From: Lysinibacillus louembei
GTDB lineage: Bacteria; Bacillota; Bacilli; Bacillales_A; Planococcaceae
Assembly (NCBI RefSeq): GCF_033880585.1
Contig: NZ_CP137624.1
Location: 3,896,255-3,960,254 of the forward strand
DNA length: 64,000 nt
Direction: 5' to 3'
Numbering within the stretch: the stretch's first letter is position 1; every line of letters starts with the position of its first letter. Of this stretch, positions 36,511-46,329 are shown piece by piece. The position numbers and the translations under genes are program-made. The notes under the pieces are model-generated. The model was given only the letters and a program-made list of their open reading frames with translations, did not search any database and was not told the DNA's origin.

Positions 36511-37369
36511 AGCTTAATTAAACCCCTCTTTCTTTTTTGTATTTCCATGTGTGACTCGGACTATGGTTCTCTATATGAATTATTGTTACAGAAAGAACCT
36601 TTACCTAACGCTCAGTGTAATTACAGCTCTTGTACTAACTTCAAGCTGCCTTCGCCACTTTAATAACATTGATTGCCCCATACTAGCTTATCCTAAATGG
36701 GCAACTAGTATAATGTTATTTAGTAGAACGAATATTATTTTCTAATTGCACACTGAACAATCCTCGTATTTCTTCACATGCTAGCACGATAGATGCTAAA
36801 ATTACAAAATCTCGCTTACAGCATTACTAAACAGCTTTTACAAATCAGCTTCAATTATGAAAAATAAAGTTTTTCTAAATTTCCTTCAATAACCTCTGCA
36901 AGGAAAAATTAAATAAAAAAGTTAGATTAAACGATAACAATCTGTCTAATAAATGCGAGAAGATTTTTGTACGATAGAAATCGTCTAAGCGCTACCTTTT
37001 TTCCATTGCTAAAGCGTTATCTAAATTGTAAATGAAACTGCCTTTCATTTTTGTAAGCATATTCCGCTAACATAACTATAGCGAAATTTGTCTTCAATTT
37101 CTAGACGTTTGGTGAAATTTCAGTGAAGAATACAGAAAAAGTCCATATACTGTTCTGAATATAGAAATACCATATTCTATAGTAAGCTATTTTACAATCA
37201 CTTTTGTGAATGTAACGGCACGAATTTATGAACAATTTGTGAAAAGCTTTCTACATTGAAATGTCATTTTATGAATGAAGTTGTCTTTTACGTTATAATT
37301 CGCTATCATCTAAAACTAGAGACGCTTTTTTTTTAAGCGATGTTGATAGACAAAGTAGGTGGCATATCA
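36511..37369. other. Long non-coding interval between ctaC and ctaA
   Basis: About 860 bases without a believable gene, at the place where B. subtilis carries ctaB (heme O synthase). No CtaB-like translation was seen in any frame. The right half holds ResD-like boxes and a -10 element for ctaA. Confidence 0.7.
37203..37299 (+). promoter_or_regulatory. Candidate ResD boxes and -10 element of ctaA
   Basis: TTTGTGAAT (37203-37211) and TTTGTGAAA (37236-37244) match the TTTGTGAAT site reported for the Bacillus response regulator ResD. A TATAAT (37294-37299) without a good -35 lies 50 bases downstream. An activator-dependent promoter would fit the known ResDE control of ctaA in B. subtilis; this is inference. 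Confidence 0.5.
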
Positions 37370-38290
37370 TTGCAGCATAGTAAATATTTAAAATGGCTTG
37401 CAGTAGCAGCAACAATTGGGATGTTATTAATCCTTCTAGGCGGCGCGCTTGTGACAAAAACTGATAGTGGTTTAGGCTGTGGACGAAATTGGCCTGATTG
37501 TAACGGTTCGCTCATTCCAAAGGAAATTACAACAGAAGTATTAATTGAATTCTCACATCGTGCTGTAACTGGCTCAGTATCCATTCTTATAGTTCTTTTA
37601 GTCGCATGGACTTGGCGCACGCTTGGCCATATTCGTGAAGTAAAGTTTTTAGGCTTTTTAGCTATTTTCTTTTTAGTCGCTCAAGCATTAATCGGTGCCG
37701 CACAAGTATTGTGGGGACAAGGTGATTTCATTTTAGCACTGCATTTCGGCATATCATTAATCTCCTTCGCCGCCGTATTGCTGTTAGCACTCATTGTATT
37801 TGAAGTCGATCGCAAATTCGACGCAGATAAAGTGTATATTGGTAAAACATTGAAATGGAATATCATTGGTGTGACACTTTATTCTTACATTGTCGTATAC
37901 ACAGGTGCATTAGTACGTCATACGGACTCTAGTCTTGTCTGTCCTGACTGGCCATTTTGCCGAAATAGCTCTCCAGCTGAGCTCCCTCGCAATATGTATG
38001 AGTGGGTACAGATGGGGCATCGCTTCGCAGTATTACTTATCGTTATTTGGATTGCCTATATTACATGGCATGTTGTCAAGCATTACAAAAATCAAGCAGT
38101 CCTTTATTGGGGCTGGATTCTCGCTTTCGGTCTTGTCATTGTACAAGCATTAGCAGGAATGCTTGTTGTTATTACAAGATTGAATTTATTTGTTGCATTA
38201 TTGCACTCTTTATTTATTTCTATCTTGTTCGGTCTATTTTGTTATATGATTCTACTCGTTTCTCGTAGCAATTTGAATCAGAGACAATAA
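37370..38290 (+). CDS. ctaA: Heme A synthase (306 aa)
   Basis: Converts heme O to heme A for the aa3/caa3 oxidases. Eight membrane helices, with heme-ligand histidines in EFSHRAVTGS, LALHFGISL, GHRFAVLL and ALLHSLFIS. The CxxxxxxC pairs near the start of each half (GCGRNWPDC, VCPDWPFC) are typical of the Bacillus type. The TTG at 37370 sits 7 bases after AGGTGG and gives the family N-terminus; the upstream ATG at 37340 has no ribosome binding site. Confidence 0.95.
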   Translation: MQHSKYLKWLAVAATIGMLLILLGGALVTKTDSGLGCGRNWPDCNGSLIPKEITTEVLIEFSHRAVTGSVSILIVLLVAWTWRTLGHIREVKFLGFLAIFFLVAQALIGAAQVLWGQGDFILALHFGISLISFAAVLLLALIVFEVDRKFDADKVYIGKTLKWNIIGVTLYSYIVVYTGALVRHTDSSLVCPDWPFCRNSSPAELPRNMYEWVQMGHRFAVLLIVIWIAYITWHVVKHYKNQAVLYWGWILAFGLVIVQALAGMLVVITRLNLFVALLHSLFISILFGLFCYMILLVSRSNLNQRQ

Positions 38291-38292
38291 TA

Positions 38293-38324
38293 AAAAAGTG
38301 AAACCAATGCGGTTTCGCTTTTTT
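38293..38324 (+). terminator. Terminator after ctaA
   Basis: AAAAAGTGAAACC pairs with GGTTTCGCTTTTTT across a 5-base loop, directly after the stop. Confidence 0.85.
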
Positions 38325-38363
38325 ATTTCTTCAAATGAGAAATACTTCAATAAAATGCAAATA

Positions 38364-38405
38364 GCTGATGAGCAATGTAGGAACTAGCCCACATTGCTCA
38401 TCAGC
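38364..38405 (-). terminator. Terminator after pycA
   Basis: A 15-bp perfect stem (38364-38378 with 38391-38405), 7 bases past the pycA stop. Confidence 0.88.
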
Positions 38406-38411
38406 CTTATT

Positions 38412-41400
38412 TTATTCTAGCTCGACTAATAAATCGCCTGTTGAAATCGCATCGCCTGCTGCTGTGTAAATTTCTTTGACAATGCCATCTTTCGGTGCTT
38501 GAACTGTCGTCTCCATTTTCATTGCCTCTGTAATTAAGAGGTGGTCGCCTCGCTTCACAGGACTACCTTTTGATACAACAACTTTTAACACTGTACCAGG
38601 CATTGTTGCTGCAATTTGGTTTGGATTAGATGGATCTGCCTTCATTGCAGCATTGCCATCCGCCTCAACCGTTAAATCTTGAATAACAAGTTCACGTGAT
38701 TGACCATTTAGCTCAAAGTAAATTGTACGTGTACCATCATGCTGTGGCTCTCCAATCGATACGAGCTTAACGATTAATGTTTTCCCTTTTTCAATCTCTA
38801 CTTCGATTTCTTCCCCAAGCTTTAAGCCGTATAGGAATGTCGGTGTATCTAAAACAGATGTATCACCAAATTGTGCATAAACATTCGCATATTCCTCAAA
38901 TACTTTCGGATATAATGCATATGCAAGCACATCCTTTTTCGTTACAGCGCGCCCGATTTTCCCTGCAAGCTCAGCTTCTAATTGCTCAAAATCAACTGGT
39001 GCTAACAGCTCGCCTGGACGAACTGTTATCGCCTCTCGCTCCTTCAATACTACACGCTGTAAATCTTGCGGGAAGCCACCATGTGGTTGCCCTAAATAAC
39101 CTTGGAAAAACTCAATAACAGAGTCTGGGAAGTCGATACTTTGCCCACGCTCTAAAATATTATCCTCTGTTAAATCATTTTGTACCATGAACAACGCCAT
39201 ATCCCCAACAACCTTTGAAGATGGTGTTACTTTAACAATATCTCCAAACATAAAGTTAACACGTGAGTACATTTTCTTTACTTCATCCCAACGATCGCCA
39301 AGTCCAACCGCCTTTGCTTGTTGCTGTAGATTACTATATTGTCCACCAGGCATTTCATGCACATAAATTTCTGAGTGTGGACTATTCATACCGCTCTCAA
39401 AATCTTTGTAGTATTTACGTACATCTTCCCAATAATAGTTTAATTGCTCCAATGCTTCAATATCAGCACGTACTTCGCGGCTACCGCCCTTTGTTGCATA
39501 GTATAGAGAGTTTGCGCTTGGCTGAGATGTTAAGCCTGCCATTGAGCCTAAAGCAGTATCAACTATATCTACTCCTGCTTCAATTGCCTTCGCATATAGG
39601 AAAATACCATTGCCGCTCGTATCATGTGAATGCAAGTGAATTGGTAAGCTTGTCGCCTCTTTCAATTCTGAAATTAGGCGATACGCCGCTTCTGGCTTTA
39701 ATAAGCCTGCCATATCTTTAATCGCTAAAATATGTGCACCTGCTGCCTCTAGCTCACGTGCCATATCTTTATAATACTGCACCGTGTATTTGGCACGACT
39801 ATCATCTAAAATATCGCCTGTATAACAAATTGCTGCCTCAGCGATTTTCCCTGTATTGCGTACTTCATCGATTGCAACTTCCATTCCTTTAATCCAGTTC
39901 AAGCTATCGAAAATGCGGAATACATCAATACCTGATGTCGCTGATTCTTGAATGAATTCACGAATTAAATTGTCTGGATAGTTCGTATAGCCAACCGCAT
40001 TTGCTCCACGCAATAGCATTTGGAATAGTACATTTGGCATTTGCTGACGCAATTTTTCTAAACGAGCCCATGGATCTTCCTTTAAGAAACGGTAAGCAAC
40101 ATCGAATGTTGCACCCCCCCACATTTCCAGTGAGAAGAAATTATGCATCATGCGTGCCGTATGGTCTGCAATTTGGAACATATCCTGCGAACGCATACGT
40201 GTAGCAAGCAATGATTGATGTGCATCCCTAAATGTTGTATCTGTTAACAGCACATCTTCCTGTTCTTTAATCCAATCAACTAAACCAGCCGCACCACGCT
40301 CATCTAAAATTTGCTTCGTACCAGCAAGTGGTGCTGTTAATAAATCGATTTTAGGTTTATTTGGCTGTACAAAAATTGGCTTTGTTCGCTTTTCTACTCC
40401 TGGGAAGCCATTCAGCGTCACATTACCAATATAGCTTAATAGCTTTGTTCCACGGTCTTTTCTTTCTGGGAATCGGAACAGCTCTGGTGTTGAATCAATG
40501 AAGCTCGTATCAAATTGCCCGTTTAAAAACTTCTCATGCACAACGACGTTTTCCAAAAATGGAATATTTGTTTTCACACCTCGAATTCGGAATTCTCGCA
40601 AATTTCTGTCCATTTTAGACGCAGCTTGGGCAAAAGTCATTCCCCATGTTGAAATTTTCACAAGAAGTGAATCGTAATAAGGTGTCACAACTGCTCCTTG
40701 GAAGCCGTTCCCTGCATCTAAACGCACACCGAAGCCACCGCTTGAACGATACACCATCAGCTTGCCTGTATCTGGCATAAAATCATTCGTTGGATCCTCT
40801 GTCGTTACACGAGATTGAATTGCATAACCAAATAGCGGAATATCATTTTGTGCTGGAATGCCAATCGCTTCAGAATGTAATGCATGCCCTTCAGCTACTT
40901 TAATTTGCGCATGGACGATATCGATTCCTGTAATCATTTCTGTAATTGTATGCTCCACTTGAATTCGTGGATTCACCTCGATGAAGTAAAAATCATCGCC
41001 TGCTACTAAAAACTCCACAGTACCTGCATTAATATAGCCTACATTGCGCATTAGCTTTACTGCCGCATCGCAAATACGTTGACGTAAATCAGCAGAAATA
41101 GAGTTCGATGGTGCAATTTCTACTACCTTTTGATGACGACGTTGAATTGAGCAATCACGCTCATATAAATGAATAATCTCACCTGTTGTATCCCCTAAAA
41201 TTTGCACTTCAATATGCTTTGGCTTGACGATGCATTTTTCAACATACACTTCATCAGAGCCAAAGGCTGCTTTCGCTTCTGATTTAGCTCGCTCGTAAGC
41301 TGAGACAAGCTCCTCTTTAGCTTGCACCATACGCATTCCTCGGCCACCGCCGCCTAATGCTGCTTTAATCATAATTGGATAACCATGCTTTTCACCGAAT

Positions 41401-41846
41401 GCCTCTACTTCTGCTAAATCTGCTACAGGACCATCCGTACCTGGAATTACCGGAATATCTGCTTTAATTGCTTGCTCACGTGCTTTTACTTTATCACCAA
41501 ACATATCTAAATGAGCTGACGTTGGTCCGATAAATTGAATGCCTTCCTCCTCACAGCGTCTAGCAAAGTCGACATTTTCTGATAAAAAGCCATAGCCTGG
41601 ATGAATGGCATCAACTTTCGCATCTTTGGCAATCGAAATGATGCTTTCTATATCTAAATAGGCATCGATTGGCTTTTTGCCAATCCCTACTAAGTAAGCT
41701 TCGTCTGCTTTGTAGCGATGATAAGCGCCGCTATCCTCGCGTGAATAAATCGCAACGGTTTTAATATTAAGCTCGTTACATGCTCGAAAAATTCGAATTG
41801 CGATTTCTCCTCTGTTTGCTACTAAAATTTTGTTGATTTTCTTCAT
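38412..41846 (-). CDS. pycA: Pyruvate carboxylase (1144 aa)
   Basis: A biotin enzyme that makes oxaloacetate from pyruvate to refill the TCA cycle. Domain order is biotin carboxylase (about 1-455; GGGGRGMR ATP loop, FIEVNPRIQVEHT), carboxyltransferase (about 530-800; LLTDTTFRDAHQSLLATR, and the metal-binding HLHSHDTSG), the PC tetramerisation part, and the C-terminal biotinyl domain (ITEAMKMETT). Full length. It is 15 bases downstream of ftsW, so division and anaplerosis genes share a transcript. Confidence 0.98.
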   Translation of the reverse strand: MKKINKILVANRGEIAIRIFRACNELNIKTVAIYSREDSGAYHRYKADEAYLVGIGKKPIDAYLDIESIISIAKDAKVDAIHPGYGFLSENVDFARRCEEEGIQFIGPTSAHLDMFGDKVKAREQAIKADIPVIPGTDGPVADLAEVEAFGEKHGYPIMIKAALGGGGRGMRMVQAKEELVSAYERAKSEAKAAFGSDEVYVEKCIVKPKHIEVQILGDTTGEIIHLYERDCSIQRRHQKVVEIAPSNSISADLRQRICDAAVKLMRNVGYINAGTVEFLVAGDDFYFIEVNPRIQVEHTITEMITGIDIVHAQIKVAEGHALHSEAIGIPAQNDIPLFGYAIQSRVTTEDPTNDFMPDTGKLMVYRSSGGFGVRLDAGNGFQGAVVTPYYDSLLVKISTWGMTFAQAASKMDRNLREFRIRGVKTNIPFLENVVVHEKFLNGQFDTSFIDSTPELFRFPERKDRGTKLLSYIGNVTLNGFPGVEKRTKPIFVQPNKPKIDLLTAPLAGTKQILDERGAAGLVDWIKEQEDVLLTDTTFRDAHQSLLATRMRSQDMFQIADHTARMMHNFFSLEMWGGATFDVAYRFLKEDPWARLEKLRQQMPNVLFQMLLRGANAVGYTNYPDNLIREFIQESATSGIDVFRIFDSLNWIKGMEVAIDEVRNTGKIAEAAICYTGDILDDSRAKYTVQYYKDMARELEAAGAHILAIKDMAGLLKPEAAYRLISELKEATSLPIHLHSHDTSGNGIFLYAKAIEAGVDIVDTALGSMAGLTSQPSANSLYYATKGGSREVRADIEALEQLNYYWEDVRKYYKDFESGMNSPHSEIYVHEMPGGQYSNLQQQAKAVGLGDRWDEVKKMYSRVNFMFGDIVKVTPSSKVVGDMALFMVQNDLTEDNILERGQSIDFPDSVIEFFQGYLGQPHGGFPQDLQRVVLKEREAITVRPGELLAPVDFEQLEAELAGKIGRAVTKKDVLAYALYPKVFEEYANVYAQFGDTSVLDTPTFLYGLKLGEEIEVEIEKGKTLIVKLVSIGEPQHDGTRTIYFELNGQSRELVIQDLTVEADGNAAMKADPSNPNQIAATMPGTVLKVVVSKGSPVKRGDHLLITEAMKMETTVQAPKDGIVKEIYTAAGDAISTGDLLVELE

Positions 41847-41861
41847 TCCCCAAAATCCCTC

Positions 41862-43034
41862 CTATGATTGCTTACGCTTATCAAATTTATAGTACATGGA
41901 AATATTGATTAATATTCCCATAGCTAACGATAATAAAAGTATTGACGTACCACCATAACTAATAAATGGCAACGTAACACCTGTTAAAGGGAAAATCCCA
42001 GCTAAACCTGCCAAATTTAAAAACGCCTGGAAGCCAATCCATACAGCAATTCCACCAGCAATCATACGCGCTAATGGATCTTTTGTCGTCATAGCAATAT
42101 ATAAACCTCGTAATACAATAAAGGCAAGTCCTCCAATCACAATTGCTACCCCAAGCACCCCAAGCTCTTCTGCAATAATTGCCATAATAAAATCGGTTTC
42201 AGGGTGAGGTAAATAGCCAAGCTTTTGAATCGATTGCCCTAGCCCCCGACCTTCAAGCCCTCCTGCTCCAATTGCCAAATAGCCATTCACAATTTGATAA
42301 CCCGAGCCATCAGCATATTCAAACGGATTTTTTAAAACTAAAAAGCGGCCCATACGACTTTCAGTAAGAATATCGCCTTTGATTAAAAATACAGCAGCTA
42401 TAATAATCGTACCGAAAATACCTAGTACCGCCACAAATTTCCCTAGCGTTCTACCTTTAATACCGCTAAACGCTAAAATAGACATCGCGATGACACCAAT
42501 GATTAAAACAGCTCCTAAGTCTGTTTCCATCCCAACGCTAAATAAAATAAGCAGCCATATAGAAATTGGATAAATAATATCATTAGGCTGTACATTTTGA
42601 ATGGAGCTTTCACGCAAGCCCTTTTTATAAAGTGAGCCTGCAAAGTATAAAATGACAAATAGTTTAGCATATTCGGAAGGCTGGAAGTTCATGATGCCAA
42701 ATAAGGAAATCCAACTTTTAGAGCCTCCTGCCGACATCCCATTGATATTTACCCAAGCTAAAAGGACTGCCATTACACACATTAACATGAATAGAATTGT
42801 TTTATTACTATAGTGTTTATACGGGAAAAAGGCACCTACTATAAAGGCTAATGCCGCAACTTTTAAATTGGTTAATTGCTTTGCATAATAAGCATCTGGT
42901 GGCTTCTGTTCCGTAATAGCTACCATCATACTAGAGCTATAAATCATTACAAGCCCAAAAAGACATAGTAAAATATATGTAATAAATAATGGGTAGTCAA
43001 AATTGCGGAAATAAGTAGCAAAATATTTTTTCAT
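41862..43034 (-). CDS. ftsW: FtsW/RodA/SpoVE-family peptidoglycan glycosyltransferase (390 aa)
   Basis: A SEDS glycosyltransferase that polymerises lipid II at the septum. Ten membrane helices. It has the family motifs NFQPSEYAKL, ETDLGAVLII, PHPETDFIMAIIAEELG and TGVTLPFISYGGTS. The ATG at 43034 follows GAGG at 9 bases; the longer frame from 43067 overlaps a terminator. In B. subtilis the gene beside pycA is ftsW. It is not in the dcw cluster here. Confidence 0.95.
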   Translation of the reverse strand: MKKYFATYFRNFDYPLFITYILLCLFGLVMIYSSSMMVAITEQKPPDAYYAKQLTNLKVAALAFIVGAFFPYKHYSNKTILFMLMCVMAVLLAWVNINGMSAGGSKSWISLFGIMNFQPSEYAKLFVILYFAGSLYKKGLRESSIQNVQPNDIIYPISIWLLILFSVGMETDLGAVLIIGVIAMSILAFSGIKGRTLGKFVAVLGIFGTIIIAAVFLIKGDILTESRMGRFLVLKNPFEYADGSGYQIVNGYLAIGAGGLEGRGLGQSIQKLGYLPHPETDFIMAIIAEELGVLGVAIVIGGLAFIVLRGLYIAMTTKDPLARMIAGGIAVWIGFQAFLNLAGLAGIFPLTGVTLPFISYGGTSILLLSLAMGILINISMYYKFDKRKQS

Positions 43035-43058
43035 TTCAAAAAACCTCATTTTAGAAAA

Positions 43059-43090
43059 AAAACTCAAAGCGCGTAAAGCGTTTGAGTTTT
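43059..43090 (-). terminator. Terminator after ylaN
   Basis: AAAACTCAAA pairs with TTTGAGTTTT (10 bp), 2 bases after the ylaN stop and 25 bases upstream of ftsW. Confidence 0.85.
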
Positions 43091-43091
43091 T

Positions 43092-43373
43092 TTATTTTTC
43101 TGTATACGCATCATGTAAAAGGGATAATTCTTTTTCTAATGAATCAAGAATCCCCTTTCCTTGCTCACGCTCAATTAAGCCAAGCTTCACAGCAAAATCG
43201 ATTTCGCGTGATAAGCCAAACATTTGTGTATCTAATACTTCTTCGTATAAAGGACATTGTGGCATTGTCAAATTATCCATTTGCACTTTAATTAAGCGGG
43301 CAATTTTCTCTGCATCCGCCTGCAATTGTGTTAATGCCTTTTCCTGAAAAGAAGATTGTGATGTAGTATCCAT
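43092..43373 (-). CDS. ylaN: YlaN family protein (93 aa)
   Basis: A small helical protein (DUF1507) linked in Firmicutes to iron homeostasis through interaction with Fur. The core [20 protein letters not shown] and [20 protein letters not shown] are strongly conserved in the family. Own promoter and terminator. Confidence 0.95.
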   Translation of the reverse strand: MDTTSQSSFQEKALTQLQADAEKIARLIKVQMDNLTMPQCPLYEEVLDTQMFGLSREIDFAVKLGLIEREQGKGILDSLEKELSLLHDAYTEK

Positions 43374-43764
43374 GAGGACGCCCCCATTATTTGATATTTC
43401 TTGGATTGTATATTACTAAATTTTATCTTTTAGTGAGTAAAAATGCAAGTATCTATATAAGGAATCTACTCTTTTACTCTACTTCACTATGATAAACCGA
43501 GGCAGCCACTAATAGCAAGTAACTTTTTTAACTTGACTCAACAAATCTTTTTGCGATGAATAGCAGGATAAATACTAAATGCCATTTTAATCAGAGGGCA
43601 TCCCCATCAAGCCTCTAGCAGATGTCACAACTTCTGCTATGAGGTATGGACACAATGTCAGTGAGACATAATTGATAATAGAAATTAATTACCATGAATT
43701 GATTATTAAGCTAGAAAAACGGTATACTATAGTTTGATGTAAGGAAGAAGGAGGATTTCGTAAA
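43374..43764. other. Non-coding interval between ylaN and the ylaL-like gene
   Basis: Contains the ylaN promoter at its left end. I see no gene; a weak inverted repeat around 43593-43644 (CAGAGG/CCTCT-type) is the only structure. Confidence 0.5.
43420..43448 (-). promoter_or_regulatory. Candidate sigma-A promoter of ylaN
   Basis: On the minus strand TTGCAT (43443-43448), a 17-base spacer and TAAAAT (43420-43425), about 47 bases before the start. Confidence 0.6.
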
Positions 43765-44262
43765 ATGCAAGGAATAATTCCGATTAAAGGCGCTGTTACA
43801 TATAACTTAACACTTGATCCAACTGTTTGGATTTTTGATGACCGTAAACTTGATTTAAAAACATACTTCGATGAAAAGCCGGTACAGGAAGAGGATGAAA
43901 AATATTTGCGTGAGGTTGGTGCACACTGGTCACGTGAAATTATGGAAGGAGCTGTCTTCCCCCCTACTTTAAAAACGGAAAGAAAATTCGACCGTAAAGG
44001 GATGGTAACAGGAACATTCGGCATTGAAATTAAACCTTTCTTAAACAACGCTGGCATTAAAGAAGACGCAACAGAGGTTGTTTTTGAATGCCGTAATGGA
44101 GAAGAGCATACTTTTTCAATTGAAGAAGCAAAAACGTTAATTTTTAAATATAGTCAAGATGGCAAGCCGTTAACTGAAGATGGACCAGTGCATATATTAT
44201 TGGCTGATGGCTCAAACATTGATAACCCAATAACACATGTAGAAGCGATTCGTGTTCAATAG
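43765..44262 (+). CDS. YlaL-like protein of unknown function (165 aa)
   Basis: A soluble protein with the pattern seen in B. subtilis YlaL-type proteins: IKGAVTYNLTLDPTVWIFDD at the N-terminus and KPLTEDGPVHILLADGSNID near the C-terminus. No catalytic motif recognised. The start follows AAGGAGGA. It lies 14 bases upstream of the ylaI-like gene, so the two form an operon. Confidence 0.75.
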   Translation: MQGIIPIKGAVTYNLTLDPTVWIFDDRKLDLKTYFDEKPVQEEDEKYLREVGAHWSREIMEGAVFPPTLKTERKFDRKGMVTGTFGIEIKPFLNNAGIKEDATEVVFECRNGEEHTFSIEEAKTLIFKYSQDGKPLTEDGPVHILLADGSNIDNPITHVEAIRVQ

Positions 44263-44276
44263 GAGGAAATTTAATT

Positions 44277-44480
44277 ATGCGTGTTAAATGTGTCATTTGT
44301 GATACAATCCAGCAGCTTGAGGATGATTTACCCCTTGCAAAAAAGCTGCGCAATCGACCAATCCATACGTATATGTGCAATTCATGTTCTACACGCATTG
44401 CTGATAATACTAAAAGAAGGCTCGCTACAGGCAAGTTTCGTTTTTTCCGCACCTCTTCAAAGTTTGATGAGGAATTTTAA
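44277..44480 (+). CDS. ylaI: YlaI-like zinc-ribbon protein, DUF2197 (67 aa)
   Basis: A short protein with two CxxC knuckles (KCVICD and MCNSCSTRI) that likely bind zinc, and a basic C-terminal half. Behind TAGGAGGAA. Synteny with B. subtilis ylaI near ylaL/ylaN supports the name. Confidence 0.85.
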   Translation: MRVKCVICDTIQQLEDDLPLAKKLRNRPIHTYMCNSCSTRIADNTKRRLATGKFRFFRTSSKFDEEF

Positions 44481-44492
44481 AAAACAAATGAT

Positions 44493-44526
44493 GCTGCCAA
44501 AAAGGGGAATTTGCTTTTCTGGCAGC
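44493..44526 (+). terminator. Terminator after ylaI
   Basis: GCTGCC (44493-44498) pairs with GGCAGC (44521-44526); the inner part AAAAAG/CTTTT extends the stem. Confidence 0.75.
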
Positions 44527-44560
44527 AGTCATATCGCATCAGTTTAGGTTTTGATACTTC

Positions 44561-44680
44561 ACTTTTATTTGTGGCTTCTTTGATTTATTTGCGACTTCTC
44601 TGTTTTATTTGCGACTTCTCTGTTTTATTTGCGACTTCTCTGTTTTATTTGCGACTTCCCTGTTTTATTTGCGAGTCTTC
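44561..44680. repeat. Six-copy 20-bp tandem repeat
   Basis: Exact 20-base periodicity over 120 bases. The unit is TGTTTTATTTGCGACTTCTC, with copies starting at 44561, 44581, 44601, 44621, 44641 and 44661. The central copies are identical or nearly so and the outer ones have drifted. There are no spacers, so it is a minisatellite and not a CRISPR array. It lies between the ylaI terminator and the ABC operon. Confidence 0.92.
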
Positions 44681-44782
44681 GAATATACCTGTAACTCTCT
44701 CATTTCAAGTGTGATTTAATCCACAAAAATACTGATTACCCCATCCAAAGTGAATGTAGCAATCAGCTAAGCTTAATAATCT

Positions 44783-45580
44783 CTATCTACTTTTTTTCAC
44801 TAATTTGCGCTCTACAAATTCCACAAGCTGATACATGATTGTGGCAAATACAGCAATAATCATCAATGCTAAAAATACAAGATTGAAATTAAACACTTGG
44901 AAGCCATAAATAATTAAATAGCCTAGCCCTTTTGCCGACACAAGAAATTCCCCAACGATTACCCCAACCCAAGATAGCCCAACATTGACCTTTAATGTCG
45001 AGATAATAGTAGGAAATGATGCTGGTAAAATGGCCTCTTTAAAAATTTGTGCACGGTTAGCATTAAAGGTTTGTAGCACCTTTACATAATTTGTATCTAC
45101 TTCGGTAAAAGCTGTATATATAACAATGGTGGAAATGATAACGGAAATAATAGCGCCCATTGTAATAATCGATGTCATACCAGGTCCCATCGCCACAATT
45201 AATATAGGGCCAAGCGCCACTTTAGGCATCGCATTTAAAACGACAAGATAAGGGTCTGCCACTTTCGAGAAAAAAGGAGACCACCATAAAATTGCCGCAA
45301 TAATTGTGCCAAGCAATGTGCCAATAATAAAGCCCAATACCGTTTCAAATAGTGTAATATTGACATGTAGCATTAGCGTGCCATCTGACCACTTTTCAAT
45401 AAATAGATGCCATACTTTTGATGGTGCACTAAAAATAAGTGGATCGACCCAACGATTGGACGAGGCAAACTCCCATAAACCGAGAAAGCTGAGAAGAATG
45501 ATTACTTGAATAAGTCGAACAATATATTTTTCTTTTTTCAATGCTCTTTTATACTGTTCATGAAGAAGTTGAATGTTCAA
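44783..45580 (-). CDS. NitT/TauT-type ABC transporter permease (265 aa)
   Basis: An inner-membrane subunit with six helices and the EAA loop ([20 protein letters not shown]). Similar to SsuC/TauC/YtlD proteins that import sulfonates or related small molecules. TTG at 45580 is preferred, behind AAGGAG; the frame extends upstream to 45646 but that part overlaps the ATPase gene. It overlaps the ATPase 3' end by 23 bases. Its substrate-binding partner is interrupted (see 46330 and 54235). Confidence 0.88.
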   Translation of the reverse strand: MNIQLLHEQYKRALKKEKYIVRLIQVIILLSFLGLWEFASSNRWVDPLIFSAPSKVWHLFIEKWSDGTLMLHVNITLFETVLGFIIGTLLGTIIAAILWWSPFFSKVADPYLVVLNAMPKVALGPILIVAMGPGMTSIITMGAIISVIISTIVIYTAFTEVDTNYVKVLQTFNANRAQIFKEAILPASFPTIISTLKVNVGLSWVGVIVGEFLVSAKGLGYLIIYGFQVFNFNLVFLALMIIAVFATIMYQLVEFVERKLVKKSR

Positions 45581-46328
45581 GGCTTTCAAGCTCCTTCCAA
45601 ACGCTTTGGAAAAATGCACCATAACTCGCATGTGTACGCGCTTCAAATGGTGTCAAAGCGGCTAATTGTTGCGGCACATCAAATATTTTATGAATCGTGC
45701 CAGGCTTTGCACTCATCAAAATAATACGGTCGCTCATAGCGATCGCTTCACCAATATCATGCGTCACTAGAATTGCCGTTTTTTCATAGCTTTTCAGCAT
45801 GGCGCATACTAAATCCTCAAGCTTTAATTTTGATTTATAATCCAACGCTGAAAACGGCTCATCTAATAATAATATTTTAGGATTCACCGCTAATGTCCTT
45901 GCTAATGCAACGCGTTGCCGCATCCCGCCGGATAACTGTCTTGGATATTTTTTTTCAACGTTAGGTAAGCCAACAGCATCGAGCAATTGCTGTGCTGTTT
46001 GTTTTGCCTGTGCTTCCTCATGTTTGAGCAGTTTTAAACCAAGCATGACATTTTCCTCAATTGTTTTCCACGGAAATAAGTAATCTTGCTGTAGCATATA
46101 GCCAATCGACATACTTTGACTATTTCCCTCAACTACAATATCGCCTACTGTTGGCTCTAGCAAACCTGCCATAATTGAAAGCAATGTCGATTTTCCACAG
46201 CCACTCGCCCCTAAAATTGAAACAAACTCACCATGCGCAACAGAAAAATGAATATCGCGCAATGCCTCTGTCGCTACCTCTTGTGAAAAATACGTATGAG
46301 AAATATGATTGACTGTTAGCATCGCCAT
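45558..46328 (-). CDS. NitT/TauT-type ABC transporter ATPase (256 aa)
   Basis: Nucleotide-binding subunit with Walker [11 protein letters not shown]-loop [10 protein letters not shown], signature LSGGMRQR, Walker [13 protein letters not shown], and switch His in LVTHDIGEA. One base downstream of the substrate-binding gene's stop, so the operon order is binding protein-ATPase-permease. Confidence 0.93.
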   Translation of the reverse strand: MAMLTVNHISHTYFSQEVATEALRDIHFSVAHGEFVSILGASGCGKSTLLSIMAGLLEPTVGDIVVEGNSQSMSIGYMLQQDYLFPWKTIEENVMLGLKLLKHEEAQAKQTAQQLLDAVGLPNVEKKYPRQLSGGMRQRVALARTLAVNPKILLLDEPFSALDYKSKLKLEDLVCAMLKSYEKTAILVTHDIGEAIAMSDRIILMSAKPGTIHKIFDVPQQLAALTPFEARTHASYGAFFQSVWKELESLEHSTSS

Positions 46329-46329
46329 A

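Noticed and set aside
36551..36745. A short plus-strand frame in the ctaC-ctaA gap considered as a gene or ctaB remnant
   Set aside because: No membrane pattern or CtaB motif, no ribosome binding site, and it overlaps the presumed ctaC control region.
39263..39721. Plus-strand open frame of 152 codons
   Set aside because: Antisense to the conserved pycA carboxyltransferase region; no ribosome binding site and no family resemblance.
44561..44680. Possible CRISPR array
   Set aside because: The 20-bp units abut directly with no spacers and there are no cas genes; it is a tandem minisatellite.
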